Part shown: positions 19,489 to 29,727 of the stretch, piece after piece
How the letters are laid out: every line of letters starts with the position of its first letter
Position numbering within the stretch: the stretch's first letter is position 1
Made by a program: the position numbers and the translations under genes
Assembly: GCF_000763885.1 (NCBI RefSeq)
Contig: NZ_JRKO01000038.1
Coordinates: 1-59,738 of the forward strand
Length of the DNA: 59,738 bases
Direction: 5' to 3'
Origin: Paracoccus versutus
Lineage (GTDB): Bacteria > Pseudomonadota > Alphaproteobacteria > Rhodobacterales > Rhodobacteraceae
The notes under the pieces: generated by a model
Seen by the model: only the letters and a program-made list of their open reading frames with translations
The model's database searches: none
Told to the model about the DNA's origin: nothing

Positions 19489-20919
19489 ATGATGGACGAG
19501 GCGCAGCAACCCGGCCGGGCGGGGCCGATCCTGCATTTCCGCGGCATGGCGGGGCAGGGCATCCGGCTGGCGGCCATCGTCATCCGGCCGAAGGACGAGC
19601 CCGCGCCGCCGCCGATCCGCCTGTCCGGCAGCGAAATCCCGGCGCGCCGCATCGCCGAGATCGCCGGCATCGCCGCCTGGCGCCACGATTTCACCCTGAC
19701 CCCGGCGGATCGCGGCTATGAGTTCGAGGGCCGTTTTCACGCGGTCGCGACCGATCTGTCGGGCGACCTGCGCCTGGCCTTCGTTTCTTGCAACGGCGAG
19801 GAGAACGGCGACCTGGACCGCGACGGCGCCGAGCGCAACCTGATGTGGACGCGGCTGGCGCGCGACCATGCCCAGGCGCCCTTTGCGTTGCTGTTGCAGG
19901 GCGGCGACCAGATCTATGCCGACGAGGCGACGCAGGGCCATCCGCTGAGCCAGGACTGGCCCGACAAGGTGCCGCAGGTGGAGGATCCCGCCCAGCTTGC
20001 CGATCTGGCCGCGCATCTGCGCCGCCGCTTCGTCGCCCGCTATCTGCATGTGCTGCAGGCGCCGGGCTATGCCGCGATGGCGGCGCAGGTGCCGGCGTTG
20101 TCGGTCTGGGACGACCATGACATCTGCGACGGCTGGGGCTCGCTGCCCGAGAAGCGCAGCCGCTCGGCCGTGGGCCAGACCCTGTTCGCCGTCGCGCGCG
20201 AAACCTATCTGCTGTTCCAGCACGGCGCGGTCGAAAGCGACATTCCCGAGCTGTTCCTGGATGCCTCGGGCGCGAGCCTCAGCTGGAAGCGCGAGCTGCC
20301 CGGCCTGACCATCGCCGCGCCCGACCTGCGCTCGGAACGCCACCGCCATCGCATCATGGGGCCCGCCGGCTGGCAGGCGGTCGAGGCGCTGGCGCCGCAG
20401 GGCGAGCAGGTGTTCCTGGTCTCCAGCGTGCCGCTGCTGGGTCCCCGCCTGTCGCTGCTGGAGCGGGTGATGATGGCCATGCCGCGCATGCAGCATTACG
20501 AGGACGACCTGCGCGACCAGTGGCAAAGCCGCGCGCATCGCGCCGAATGGCGGCGGATGCTGGGCGAGGTGCTGAAATGGCGCACCCGTGCCCATGTCAC
20601 CGCGCTGTCGGGCGAGATCCATCTGGCGACCCGCGCCGTCATGGGGCCGGAGGCGCAGCGGGTGCATCAGCTGGTCGCCTCGGGCATCTCGCATCGCGCG
20701 CCGCCGCAGGCCTATGCCCGCGCGCTGGGGCTGTTCGCGGGGCTGGGCGAGGCGCCCTTGCCCCGCCATCCGATCCGCATCCACCCGCTCCCCGGCCAGC
20801 GCCACCGCTATGTGGCGGAACGGAACTACCTGACCCTGGCCCGCCAGGACGGGCGCTGGCAGGCGGTCTGGCACCTGGAGGACAGCGGCGAGACCCCGGC
20901 GCTGGATCTGTCCGACTGA
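19489..20919 (+). CDS. PhoD-like metallophosphoesterase
   Basis: The 476-residue protein is related to alkaline phosphatase D. Metal-binding-type motifs are FVSCNG (about residue 101), QGGDQIYADE (about 141) and WDDHDICDGWGS (about 206). The C-terminal half carries TALSGEIHLATRAV, a GDxH-like histidine motif in altered form. No signal peptide is visible, so it is probably cytoplasmic, unlike secreted PhoD. Two adjacent ATGs (19489, 19492) are possible starts. The substrate is unknown; phosphodiesters or phosphomonoesters are plausible. A strong hairpin follows at 20924. Confidence 0.75.
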   Translation: MMDEAQQPGRAGPILHFRGMAGQGIRLAAIVIRPKDEPAPPPIRLSGSEIPARRIAEIAGIAAWRHDFTLTPADRGYEFEGRFHAVATDLSGDLRLAFVSCNGEENGDLDRDGAERNLMWTRLARDHAQAPFALLLQGGDQIYADEATQGHPLSQDWPDKVPQVEDPAQLADLAAHLRRRFVARYLHVLQAPGYAAMAAQVPALSVWDDHDICDGWGSLPEKRSRSAVGQTLFAVARETYLLFQHGAVESDIPELFLDASGASLSWKRELPGLTIAAPDLRSERHRHRIMGPAGWQAVEALAPQGEQVFLVSSVPLLGPRLSLLERVMMAMPRMQHYEDDLRDQWQSRAHRAEWRRMLGEVLKWRTRAHVTALSGEIHLATRAVMGPEAQRVHQLVASGISHRAPPQAYARALGLFAGLGEAPLPRHPIRIHPLPGQRHRYVAERNYLTLARQDGRWQAVWHLEDSGETPALDLSD

Positions 20920-20923
20920 CGCC

Positions 20924-20946
20924 GGCGGGCGGTTGCGCCGCCCGCC
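20924..20946 (+). terminator. Terminator hairpin after the PhoD-like gene
   Basis: GGCGGGCGG (20924-20932) and CCGCCCGCC (20938-20946) form a perfect 9-base stem with a 5-base loop, 5 bases after the stop codon. It isolates the que operon. Confidence 0.6.
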
Positions 20947-20971
20947 AAAGCCCGCTATGTCGGGCGCCCAT

Positions 20972-21006
20972 ACCGGTCGCAGCCTACCCGGTCATCAAAA
21001 CAAGGG
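20972..21006 (+). promoter_or_regulatory. Possible preQ1-type leader before queC
   Basis: ACCGG (20972-20976) pairs with CCGGT (20988-20992) around an 11-base loop ending CCTACCC. An A-rich tail (ATCAAAACAAGGG) follows and contains the queC ribosome site AAGGG. The layout, with a short stem, a CTAC-rich loop side and an A-rich tail running into the ribosome site, resembles preQ1-I riboswitches, which control queuosine genes. The expected pseudoknot pairing (loop UAG with tail CUA) is not evident; loop CCT could instead pair with AGG of the ribosome site. This is a candidate only. Confidence 0.35.
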
Positions 21007-21013
21007 TCACATC

Positions 21014-21715
21014 ATGAAGACGACAGTTGTCTGCTCGGGCGGACTCGATTCCGTGTCGCTGGCGCATATGGTCGCGGCGCAAGGGAGCCTGACGCGCCTG
21101 ATCTCCTTCGACTACGGCCAGCGCCACCGCAAGGAGCTGGATTTTGCCGCCGCCGCCGCCCGGCGGCTGGGCGTGCCGCATCACGTCATCGACATGCGCG
21201 GGGTGGGGGCGGTGCTGACCGGCTCGGCCCTGACCGGCGGGGCCGAGGTGCCGGACGGGCATTATGCCGAGGAAACCATGCGCATCACCGTGGTCCTGAA
21301 CCGCAACGCCATCATGCTGACCATCGCCTTCGGCATGGCGGCGGCGATGGGCGACGAGGCGGTGGCGACCGCCGTGCATGGCGGCGATCATTTCATCTAT
21401 CCCGACTGCCGCCCCGCCTTCAGCGAGGCGTTCCAGCACATGCAGGACGCCGCGCTCGACGGCTATGCGCAGCTGCGGCTGCTGACCCCCTTCGTGCATC
21501 GGACCAAGGCCGACATCGTGGCCGAGGGCGCGCGCCACGGCACGCCCTTTGCCGAGACCTGGTCCTGCTACAAGGGCGGGGCCGTCCATTGCGGGCGCTG
21601 CGGCACCTGCGTCGAGCGGCGCGAGGCCTTCCACCTGGCCGGCATCCCCGACCCGACCGCCTATGAGGATGCGGATTTCTGGCGGCAGGCCATCGCGGAA
21701 CGGGGGCGGGCCTGA
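21014..21715 (+). CDS. queC: 7-cyano-7-deazaguanine (preQ0) synthase QueC
   Basis: The 233-residue enzyme has the PP-loop SGGLDS (residues 8-13) and a C-terminal zinc site of Cys185, 193, 196 and 199 (CYKGG...CGRCGTC). It converts 7-carboxy-7-deazaguanine to preQ0 using ATP and ammonia. It is the first of four queuosine precursor genes, queC-D-E-F; the stop and the queD start share bases (TGATG). The start at 21014 is set by AAGGG 7 bases upstream. Confidence 0.95.
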   Translation: MKTTVVCSGGLDSVSLAHMVAAQGSLTRLISFDYGQRHRKELDFAAAAARRLGVPHHVIDMRGVGAVLTGSALTGGAEVPDGHYAEETMRITVVLNRNAIMLTIAFGMAAAMGDEAVATAVHGGDHFIYPDCRPAFSEAFQHMQDAALDGYAQLRLLTPFVHRTKADIVAEGARHGTPFAETWSCYKGGAVHCGRCGTCVERREAFHLAGIPDPTAYEDADFWRQAIAERGRA

Positions 21716-22068
21716 TGTTCCGCATTGCGAAGGAGTTCCATTTCTCGGCCTCGCACCAGCTTGCGCATCTGCCGCCGGACCACCAATGTGCCCGGCTGCA
21801 CGGGCACAATTATGTCGTGGTGGTCGAACTGGCCGCCGCGGAACTGAACGCCGACGGCTTCGTGCGCGACTATCACGAGCTTGCGCTGCTGAAGCATTAC
21901 ATCGACACGCATTTCGACCATCGCCACCTGAACGACGTGCTGGACGGCCCCTCGACCGCCGAGAACATGGCGCGGCATTTCCATGACTGGTGCAAGGTGC
22001 GCTGGCCCGAGACGGTGGCGGTCCGGGTCTCGGAAACGCCCAAGACCTGGGCCGAGTATCGGCCATGA
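21715..22068 (+). CDS. queD: 6-carboxy-tetrahydropterin synthase QueD
   Basis: The 117-residue protein of the PTPS/QueD family has zinc ligands His14, His29 and His31 (SASHQL and RLHGHNY) and catalytic Cys25. It converts dihydroneopterin triphosphate to 6-carboxytetrahydropterin, the second step of queuosine synthesis. It overlaps queC by one base and queE by four (ATGA, 22065-22068), which points to tight coupling. Confidence 0.95.
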   Translation: MFRIAKEFHFSASHQLAHLPPDHQCARLHGHNYVVVVELAAAELNADGFVRDYHELALLKHYIDTHFDHRHLNDVLDGPSTAENMARHFHDWCKVRWPETVAVRVSETPKTWAEYRP

Positions 22069-22772
22069 CGCTGCGCATCGCGGAAATCTTTGGCCCGACC
22101 ATCCAGGGCGAGGGCGCGCTGATCGGCGAACCCACGGTCTTCGTGCGTGCGGGGGGCTGCGATTACCGTTGCGTCTGGTGCGACAGCCCGCACGCGGTGG
22201 AGAGCCGCCACCGCCACGAATGGCGGCCGATGAGCGCCGAGGCGGTCTGGGCCGAGGTGCGGCGCCTGTCCGGCGGCCAGCCGCTGACCGTCTCGCTGTC
22301 CGGCGGCAATCCGGCGATCCAGGACTTCGCCCCGCTGATCGCGCTGGGGCGTGCGGCCGGCTATCGCTTTGCCTGCGAGACGCAGGGATCGGTCGCGCAG
22401 CCCTGGTTCGCGGATCTCGCCATGCTGGTGCTGTCGCCGAAACCGCCGTCGAGCGGGCAGGTGGTCGATTGGGACGCGTTCGACCGCTGTGTGCAGGCGG
22501 GCGTGGGCGCGGCGCAGCGGGTGCTGAAGATCGTGATCTTCGACCAGGCCGACCTGGACTGGGCGCACGAGGTCGCGGCCCGCCATCCCGACCTGCCGCT
22601 TTACCTGCAACCCGGCAACCCCGAGACCGACCCCGCCCTGCCGGTCGATCCGCAGGCCCTGGCCGACCGGCTGCTGTGGCTGGTCGAGAACACGGTCGGC
22701 CGCGGCTGGCTGAAACCGCGCATCCTGCCGCAGCTGCATGTCCTGATCTGGGGCAACCGGCGCGGCGTCTGA
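22065..22772 (+). CDS. queE: 7-carboxy-7-deazaguanine synthase QueE
   Basis: The 235-residue radical SAM enzyme has the cluster motif CDYRCVWC (Cys32, 36, 39; CX3CX2C) and the QueE start [17 protein letters not shown]. It forms the deazaguanine ring from the QueD product. It sits between queD and queF. Confidence 0.94.
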   Translation: MTLRIAEIFGPTIQGEGALIGEPTVFVRAGGCDYRCVWCDSPHAVESRHRHEWRPMSAEAVWAEVRRLSGGQPLTVSLSGGNPAIQDFAPLIALGRAAGYRFACETQGSVAQPWFADLAMLVLSPKPPSSGQVVDWDAFDRCVQAGVGAAQRVLKIVIFDQADLDWAHEVAARHPDLPLYLQPGNPETDPALPVDPQALADRLLWLVENTVGRGWLKPRILPQLHVLIWGNRRGV

Positions 22773-22789
22773 CATCCCGGAGGGAAACC

Positions 22790-23254
22790 ATGACCGAGAC
22801 GATCTACAGCGGCCTCAAGCAATTGGGCGGCGCCACCCGGCTGCCCGAAAGCCCCGACCAGGCCGAACTGGAGCGGGTGCAGAACCCGCAGGCCGACGTG
22901 GCCTATAACGTGCGCTTCACCGTGCCCGAGTTCACCTCGCTCTGCCCGATGACGGGGCAACCCGATTTCGCGCATCTGGTCATCGACTATATGCCGGGCG
23001 ACTGGCTGGTCGAATCGAAATCGCTGAAGCTTTACCTTGGAAGCTTCCGTAATCACGGCGCTTTCCACGAGGATTGCACCGTCTCGATCGGCCGGCGGCT
23101 GGCCGGGTTCCTCAAGCCGCGCTGGCTGCGCATCGGCGGCTACTGGTATCCGCGCGGCGGCATGCCCATCGACGTGTTCTGGCAGACCGGCCCCATGCCC
23201 GAGGCGGTCTGGATCCCCGACCAGGGCGTGCCGCCCTATCGCGGCCGCGGCTGA
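22790..23254 (+). CDS. queF: NADPH-dependent preQ0 reductase QueF
   Basis: The 154-residue short-form QueF (YkvM type) has catalytic Cys52 ([11 protein letters not shown]), Asp59, and the family motif ESKSLKLYL at 75-83. It reduces the nitrile of preQ0 to preQ1, the last precursor step before tRNA insertion. It lies 17 bases after queE with a GGAGGGAAACC ribosome site. No tgt or queA gene is in the window. Confidence 0.95.
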   Translation: MTETIYSGLKQLGGATRLPESPDQAELERVQNPQADVAYNVRFTVPEFTSLCPMTGQPDFAHLVIDYMPGDWLVESKSLKLYLGSFRNHGAFHEDCTVSIGRRLAGFLKPRWLRIGGYWYPRGGMPIDVFWQTGPMPEAVWIPDQGVPPYRGRG

Positions 23255-23348
23255 ACCCCACCCATCCCTGCAAGAAACTATCGGTCGGCGCGGTCCCGGA
23301 GTATCGGGCCGCGCCGATTTCGCTTGACAGCTTGGCGGCGAGTATGTG

Positions 23349-23377
23349 AGCATTTGCCCATCGCATTAGCAAATGCT
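23349..23377 (+). promoter_or_regulatory. Palindromic operator candidate upstream of smoE
   Basis: A perfect inverted repeat, AGCATTTGC (23349-23357) and GCAAATGCT (23369-23377), has an 11-base spacer (centres 20 bases apart). TTGACA at 23324-23329 lies 19 bases before it and may be the -35 element, placing the repeat over the -10 region and start site. The likely ligand is the SorC-family regulator encoded at the far end of the polyol cluster. The -10 hexamer is not clear. Confidence 0.6.
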
Positions 23378-23400
23378 GATCCGCAGGGGAGGACAATCGA

Positions 23401-24708
23401 ATGAGCATGATGCTGCGCGGCCTGATGGGGGCCTGCGCCATGACGGCGCTGGCGGTGCCTGCAGTGGCCGAGACGCTGACCATCGCCACCGTGAACAATG
23501 GCGACATGATCCGCATGCAGAAGATGACCAAGCCGTTCACCGACGCGAACCCGGACATCCAGCTGGAATGGGTGACGCTGGAAGAGAACGTGCTGCGCCA
23601 GCGCGTCACCACCGACATCGCCACCAAGGGCGGGCAATACGACATCGTGACCGTCGGCAATTACGAGGTGCCGATCTGGGCCAAGCAGGGCTGGCTGCTC
23701 GCGCTCGAGGACATGGGCGAGGATTACGACGCCGCCGACATCCTGCCCCCCATCGCCGAGGGGCTGTCGCTGGACGGCAAGCTTTACGCCGCGCCCTTCT
23801 ATGGCGAATCCGCGATGATCATGTATCGCACCGACCTGATGGAAAAGGCCGGGCTGGAAATGCCCGAGCGCCCGACTTGGGACTTCGTCTTCGACGCGGC
23901 GCGCAAGATGACCGACAAATCGGCCGAGGTCTATGGCATCTGCCTGCGCGGCAAGGCCGGCTGGGGCGAGAACATGGCCTTCCTGACCTCGATGGGCGCC
24001 AGCTACGGCGCGCCCTGGTTCGACATGGAATGGAAGCCGCAATTCTCGGGCGAGGCCTGGAAGAAGGCGCTGACCGATTACGTCGCCGTCATGAACGAGG
24101 CCGGCCCGCCCGGCGCCTCGTCGAACGGCTTCAACGAGAACCTGGCGCTGTTCCAGACCGGCAAATGCGGCATGTGGATCGACGCCACCGTGGCCGCCAG
24201 CTTCGTGTCGAACCCCAAGGACTCGACCGTTGCCGACAAGGTGGGCTATGCGCTGGCCCCCGAGGGCGAGAAGCCGCAGATGTGGCTCTGGGCCTGGACG
24301 CTGGCGGTTCCGTCCTCGACCGACGCGCCGGATGCCGCGAAGAAATTCGTCGCCTGGGCAACCTCCAAGGCTTACACCGAGCAGGTCGCGGCGGAAGAGG
24401 GCTGGGCGAACGTCCCGCCCGGCACCCGGACCTCGCTTTACGAGAACCCCGCCTATCTTGAGGCCGCGCCCTTTGCCAAGCCGACGCTGGACAGCATCAT
24501 GTCGGCCGACCTGAAGAACCCGACCACCGTCGAGGTGCCCTATATCGGCACGCAATGGGTGGGCATCCCCGAGTTCCAGGCGCTTGGCACCGCGGTCGGC
24601 CAGCAATTCTCGGCCGCCCTGGCCGGGCAGGCCAGCGTCGACCAGGCGTTGCAGATGGCCCAGCAGATCGCCGAGCGCGAGATGGCCAAGGCCGGCTATC
24701 CCAAGTGA
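23401..24708 (+). CDS. smoE: Polyol ABC transporter, binding protein (SmoE-like)
   Basis: The 435-residue family-1 binding protein has a signal peptide ending in AVAE (about residue 24), followed by TLTIATVNNGDMIRMQKMTKPF, typical of the sorbitol/mannitol binding proteins. It binds hexitols in the periplasm. It is first in smoEFGK-mtlK. A hairpin after the gene (24741-24767) may keep its message level above that of the permeases. The start at 23401 is preceded by GCAGGGGAGGACAATCG. Confidence 0.88.
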   Translation: MSMMLRGLMGACAMTALAVPAVAETLTIATVNNGDMIRMQKMTKPFTDANPDIQLEWVTLEENVLRQRVTTDIATKGGQYDIVTVGNYEVPIWAKQGWLLALEDMGEDYDAADILPPIAEGLSLDGKLYAAPFYGESAMIMYRTDLMEKAGLEMPERPTWDFVFDAARKMTDKSAEVYGICLRGKAGWGENMAFLTSMGASYGAPWFDMEWKPQFSGEAWKKALTDYVAVMNEAGPPGASSNGFNENLALFQTGKCGMWIDATVAASFVSNPKDSTVADKVGYALAPEGEKPQMWLWAWTLAVPSSTDAPDAAKKFVAWATSKAYTEQVAAEEGWANVPPGTRTSLYENPAYLEAAPFAKPTLDSIMSADLKNPTTVEVPYIGTQWVGIPEFQALGTAVGQQFSAALAGQASVDQALQMAQQIAEREMAKAGYPK

Positions 24709-24740
24709 CGCCCGGCCCGGCCTGACGGCCGCGAAACGGC

Positions 24741-24767
24741 GCAGGGGGCGGCAAGCCCGGCCCCTGC
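24741..24767 (+). repeat. Hairpin between smoE and smoF
   Basis: GCAGGGG (24741-24747) and CCCCTGC (24761-24767) form a 7-base stem with a 13-base loop. It sits in the 99-base gap after the binding-protein gene, the same position as the ugpB hairpin. A role in stabilising the smoE message is likely. Confidence 0.45.
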
Positions 24768-24807
24768 CGCAATCCGAACCCTCATCGCTCGCGTGGGAGG
24801 CGCGCCG

Positions 24808-25677
24808 ATGGCTACCCGACATCAGAAAACACTCGCGCGCCTGATGGTCGCGCCCTCGGTCCTGCTGCTGCTGGGCTGGATGATCGTGCCGCTGGCCATG
24901 ACGCTGTGGTTCAGCTTCCAGAGCTACAACCTGCTCTCGCCCGGCATGGAACAGTTCATCGGCTGGACCAACTACAAGTATTTCCTGTCCGATCCCGCCT
25001 TCTGGACGGCGATGCAGAACACGCTGCTGCTGGTCGGGGGCGTGCTGGTCATCACCGTCGGCGGCGGCATCCTGCTGGCCTTGCTGCTGGACCAGCCCAT
25101 GTTCGGGCAGGGCGTGGTGCGCATCCTGGTGATCGCGCCCTTCTTCATCATGCCGACCGTCTCGGCACTGGTGTGGAAGAACATGTTCATGAACCCGGTC
25201 AACGGGCTTTTCGCCTGGCTCGCCAAGGCGGTGGGGGCGCAGCCCATCGACTTTCTGGCGCAATATCCGCTGCTGTCGATCATCCTGATCGTCGCCTGGC
25301 AATGGCTGCCCTTTGCCACGCTGATCCTGCTGACCGCGCTGCAATCCTTGGATAGCGAGCAGATGGAGGCGGCCGAGATGGACGGCGCCGGCACCTGGGC
25401 CAAGTTCACCCACCTGATCCTGCCGCACCTGTCGCGCGCCATCACCGTGGTGATCCTGATCGAGACCATCTTCCTGCTTTCGGTCTTTGCCGAGATCCTG
25501 GTCACGACCAACGGCGGCCCCGGCTACCAGTCCACCAACCTGACCTATCTGGTCTATAGCCAGGCGCTGCTGCAATTCGACGTGGGCGGCGCATCCGCCG
25601 GGGGCATCATTGCCGTCATCCTTGCCAATATCGTCGCGATCTTCCTGATGCGGATGATCGGCAAGACGCTGGAGTAA
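24808..25677 (+). CDS. smoF: Polyol ABC transporter permease SmoF
   Basis: The 289-residue MalF-type permease has six membrane helices and the EAA loop EAAEMDGAGTWAKFTHLILPHL near residue 190. The start at 24808 has GGGAGG upstream. It forms the hexitol channel with SmoG; the gap to smoG is 5 bases. Confidence 0.9.
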   Translation: MATRHQKTLARLMVAPSVLLLLGWMIVPLAMTLWFSFQSYNLLSPGMEQFIGWTNYKYFLSDPAFWTAMQNTLLLVGGVLVITVGGGILLALLLDQPMFGQGVVRILVIAPFFIMPTVSALVWKNMFMNPVNGLFAWLAKAVGAQPIDFLAQYPLLSIILIVAWQWLPFATLILLTALQSLDSEQMEAAEMDGAGTWAKFTHLILPHLSRAITVVILIETIFLLSVFAEILVTTNGGPGYQSTNLTYLVYSQALLQFDVGGASAGGIIAVILANIVAIFLMRMIGKTLE

Positions 25678-25682
25678 GAACC

Positions 25683-26513
25683 ATGGCCCGCAAAGTCACG
25701 AATAGCCGCCGCTGGACCTTCACCATCCTGGCCTGGGGCGTGGCGCTGCTGATCTTCTTCCCGATCCTGTGGACGATCCTGACCAGCTTCAAGTCCGAGG
25801 CCGATGCCATCGCCAGCCCGCCCAAGTTCCTGTTCTTCGACTGGACGACCGAGAACTATGCCGAGGTGCAGTCCCGCTCGCCCTATTTCCGACATTTCAT
25901 GAACTCGGTCATCATCTCGGTCGGCTCGACGCTCTTGGGCCTGCTGATCGCCATTCCGGCCGCCTGGTCGATGGCCTTCCAGCCGGCCAAGCGGACCAAG
26001 GATCTGCTGATGTGGATGCTGTCGACCAAGATGATGCCGGCCGCGGGCGTGCTGATCCCGATGTATCTGCTGTTCCGGTCCTGGGGCCTTCTGGATACGC
26101 GGCTGGGCATCACCGTCGTGCTGATGCTCATCAACCTGCCGATCATCACCTGGATGCTCTATACCTATTTCCGCGAGATCCCGTCCGAGATCCTCGAGGC
26201 GGCGCGGATGGACGGCGCCAGCCTGATGAAGGAAATCCTGCATGTGCTGACGCCGATGGCGGTCCCCGGCATCGCCTCGACCCTGCTGCTGAACGTCATC
26301 CTGGCCTGGAACGAGGCGTTCTGGACCCTGAACCTGACCACCTCCAGGGCGGCGCCGCTGACGACCTTCATCGCCAGCTATTCCAGCCCCGAGGGGCTCT
26401 TTTACGCGAAACTTTCGGCGGCCTCGACCATGGCCATCGCCCCGATCCTGATCCTCGGCTGGTTCAGCCAGAAGCAACTCGTGCGCGGCCTGACCTTCGG
26501 CGCGGTGAAATAA
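25683..26513 (+). CDS. smoG: Polyol ABC transporter permease SmoG
   Basis: The 276-residue MalG-type permease has six membrane helices and the EAA loop [21 protein letters not shown] near residue 172. It follows smoF closely and is followed 10 bases later by smoK, with AAGGAGG serving the next gene. It completes the membrane channel. Confidence 0.9.
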   Translation: MARKVTNSRRWTFTILAWGVALLIFFPILWTILTSFKSEADAIASPPKFLFFDWTTENYAEVQSRSPYFRHFMNSVIISVGSTLLGLLIAIPAAWSMAFQPAKRTKDLLMWMLSTKMMPAAGVLIPMYLLFRSWGLLDTRLGITVVLMLINLPIITWMLYTYFREIPSEILEAARMDGASLMKEILHVLTPMAVPGIASTLLLNVILAWNEAFWTLNLTTSRAAPLTTFIASYSSPEGLFYAKLSAASTMAIAPILILGWFSQKQLVRGLTFGAVK

Positions 26514-26523
26514 GGAGGAAACC

Positions 26524-27522
<999 letters not shown>

Positions 27523-27587
27523 CGGCAGCCCCGTCGGGGTCGCCGCCGCGGCCCCATCCTCACAGATCAGAACCGGGATGAATTCGG

Positions 27588-29051
27588 ATGGACAGGCTTT
27601 CCAACCAGACCCTTGACCGCCTCGGCCAGCCGGTGCCGGGCTATGACCGCGCCGCCCTGCGCCCCGGCATCCTGCATTTCGGCGTCGGCAATTTCTTCCG
27701 TGCCCACCAGGCCGCCTATCTGGACCGGCTGATGAACATGGGGCTGGCGCAGGACTTCGCCATCATCGGCGCCGGCGTCATGCCGGGCGATGCGCGGATG
27801 CGCGACACGCTGGCCGCGCAGGATTACCTCTATACGCTGGTCGAGCAATCGGCCTCCCGCTCGGACGCGCGGGTGCTGGGGCCGATCGTGGACTATATCG
27901 CGCCCGGCGACCATGGGCGGGTGATCGCCGCGCTGGCCGATCCGGCGATCCGCATCGTGGCGCTGACCATCACCGAGGGCGGCTATTTCATCGACGCCGC
28001 CACCGGGCATTTCGACAGGGCGCATCCCGCCATCGCCGCCGATGCGGCCAATCCCGACGCGCCGCAGACCGTCTTCGGCCTGATCGTCGCGGGGCTCAGG
28101 GCGCGCCGCGCGGCGGGGCACGCGCCCTTCACCGTCATGTGCTGCGACAACATCCCGCATAACGGCAACGTCACCTGCGAGGCGGTCGTGGAAACCGCGC
28201 GGCTGTCGGACCCGGAACTGGCGGGGTGGATCGCCGCGACCGTAGCCTTCCCGAACGCCATGGTGGACCGCATCACCCCGGCCACCAGCGACCGCGAACG
28301 CCGCATGGTGCGCGAGGATTTCGGCATCCAGGACGAGGCCCCGGTCTTTTGCGAGGATTTCATCCAATGGGTGCTGGAGGACAACTTCCCCGCCGGCCGG
28401 CCGCCGCTTGAGAAAGCCGGCGTCGAGTTCGTCGCCGACGTGACGCCATGGGAACTGATGAAGATCCGCATCCTGAACGGCGGCCATGCGGTGATCGCCT
28501 ATCCGGCCGGGCTTCTGGACATCCATTTCGTGCATGAGGCGATGGAGGACGCGCAGGTCCGCGCCTTCCTGGAAAAGATCGAGGCGGACGAGATCATCCC
28601 CGCCGTGCCGCCGGTGCCCGGCACCGACCTGCAAGCCTATTTCGCCAAGGTGGCCGAGCGCTGCGCCAATCCCAAGATCGGCGACACGGTGCGCCGGTTG
28701 TGCCTGGACGGCTCGAACCGGCAGCCCAAGTTCATCGTGCCGACCATCGCGCATCGGCTTGAGCGCGGGTTGCCCGTGGATGGGCTGGCGCTGGAATCGG
28801 CGCTCTGGTGCCGCTATTGCGCCGGGACCAGCGACAGCGGTGCGGTGATCGAGCCGAACGATCCGAACTGGGACCGGCTGGTGCAGGTGGCGCGGGCGGC
28901 CCGGACCGACCCCTCGGCCTGGCTCGACATGGCCGAGATCTATGGCGAGACCGGCCGCGATCCGCGCCTGGCCGAACCCTTTGCCCGCTGGCTCGCCATG
29001 CTGTGGCAGAAGGGCACGCGCGCGACGCTCGACGCCTATCTCAAGGGCTGA
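27588..29051 (+). CDS. mtlK: Mannitol 2-dehydrogenase
   Basis: The 487-residue polyol-specific long-chain dehydrogenase has the N-terminal nucleotide-binding segment [13 protein letters not shown] (about residues 29-41). The catalytic pattern is Lys292-x4-Asn297-x2-His300 in KIRILNGGH. It oxidises D-mannitol (and related hexitols such as D-arabitol) to the ketose with NAD, with no metal needed. It follows the transporter genes in one run, so imported mannitol is the likely substrate. Confidence 0.9.
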   Translation: MDRLSNQTLDRLGQPVPGYDRAALRPGILHFGVGNFFRAHQAAYLDRLMNMGLAQDFAIIGAGVMPGDARMRDTLAAQDYLYTLVEQSASRSDARVLGPIVDYIAPGDHGRVIAALADPAIRIVALTITEGGYFIDAATGHFDRAHPAIAADAANPDAPQTVFGLIVAGLRARRAAGHAPFTVMCCDNIPHNGNVTCEAVVETARLSDPELAGWIAATVAFPNAMVDRITPATSDRERRMVREDFGIQDEAPVFCEDFIQWVLEDNFPAGRPPLEKAGVEFVADVTPWELMKIRILNGGHAVIAYPAGLLDIHFVHEAMEDAQVRAFLEKIEADEIIPAVPPVPGTDLQAYFAKVAERCANPKIGDTVRRLCLDGSNRQPKFIVPTIAHRLERGLPVDGLALESALWCRYCAGTSDSGAVIEPNDPNWDRLVQVARAARTDPSAWLDMAEIYGETGRDPRLAEPFARWLAMLWQKGTRATLDAYLKG

Positions 29052-29055
29052 GGGC

Positions 29056-29712
29056 TTGGCGCGCGGGCTGATCTTCGACTGCGACGGGGTGCTGGTCGAT
29101 TCCGAGCCCCTGGCCGCGGCCGAGATCGAGGCGCTGCTGCAAGGGCTGGGCGCGCCGATCACCCGCGCCCGCATCTATGACGAGTTCCTGGGCCGTTCCT
29201 TTTCGACCATCGTCGAGGCGGCGCGGGACCAGGGTGTGGACCTGGGCCCGGCGCTGCCCGGCTATGCCGAGGCCCTGGCGCTGCGTTTTCGCCGCGAATT
29301 GCGCCCGGTGCCCGGCATGGCCGAGGCGCTGGCGCAACTCTCGGGGCCGCGCGCCGTGGCATCCTCCAGCGTGCCCGAGCGGCTGCGGTTGTCGCTGTCG
29401 CTGACCGGGCTTGCGCCGCTGTTCGGGCCGCATGTCTATTCCGCGACGCAGGTGGCGCGCGGCAAGCCCGAGCCCGACCTGTTCCTGTTCGCCGCCCGGC
29501 ACCTGGGCATCGCCCCGGCCGATTGCGTGGTGATCGAGGACAGCCCGGCCGGGCTGCGCGCGGCCCGCGCGGCGGGGATGCGGGTGATCGGCTTTCTGGG
29601 CGGCAGCCATGCCGCCCCCGCGCGCCTGGCCGAAAAGCTGGCGGCGCTGGCCCCCGATGCGCTGATTGACCAGGCGCGGGATTTGCCCAAGACTTTGGCC
29701 GGTCTGGGCTAG
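29056..29712 (+). CDS. HAD-superfamily hydrolase (phosphoglucomutase-like subfamily)
   Basis: This 218-residue HAD-IA phosphatase begins with [11 protein letters not shown] (nucleophile Asp8, acid Asp10). It has a helical cap and the later motifs SSSVPERL and [16 protein letters not shown], then [10 protein letters not shown] chose the TTG at 29056, 4 bases after the mtlK stop, because the family sequence starts at once. The first in-frame ATG, at 28942, would overlap mtlK by 110 bases. It probably removes phosphate from a sugar phosphate of the polyol pathway. The substrate is unknown. Confidence 0.8.
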   Translation: MARGLIFDCDGVLVDSEPLAAAEIEALLQGLGAPITRARIYDEFLGRSFSTIVEAARDQGVDLGPALPGYAEALALRFRRELRPVPGMAEALAQLSGPRAVASSSVPERLRLSLSLTGLAPLFGPHVYSATQVARGKPEPDLFLFAARHLGIAPADCVVIEDSPAGLRAARAAGMRVIGFLGGSHAAPARLAEKLAALAPDALIDQARDLPKTLAGLG

Positions 29713-29727
29713 GGAAGGGGAATCGGC

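Noticed and set aside
28942..29055. Upstream ATG for the HAD hydrolase
   Set aside because: It would overlap mtlK by 110 bases and add residues unlike the family; the TTG at 29056 starts right at the conserved domain.
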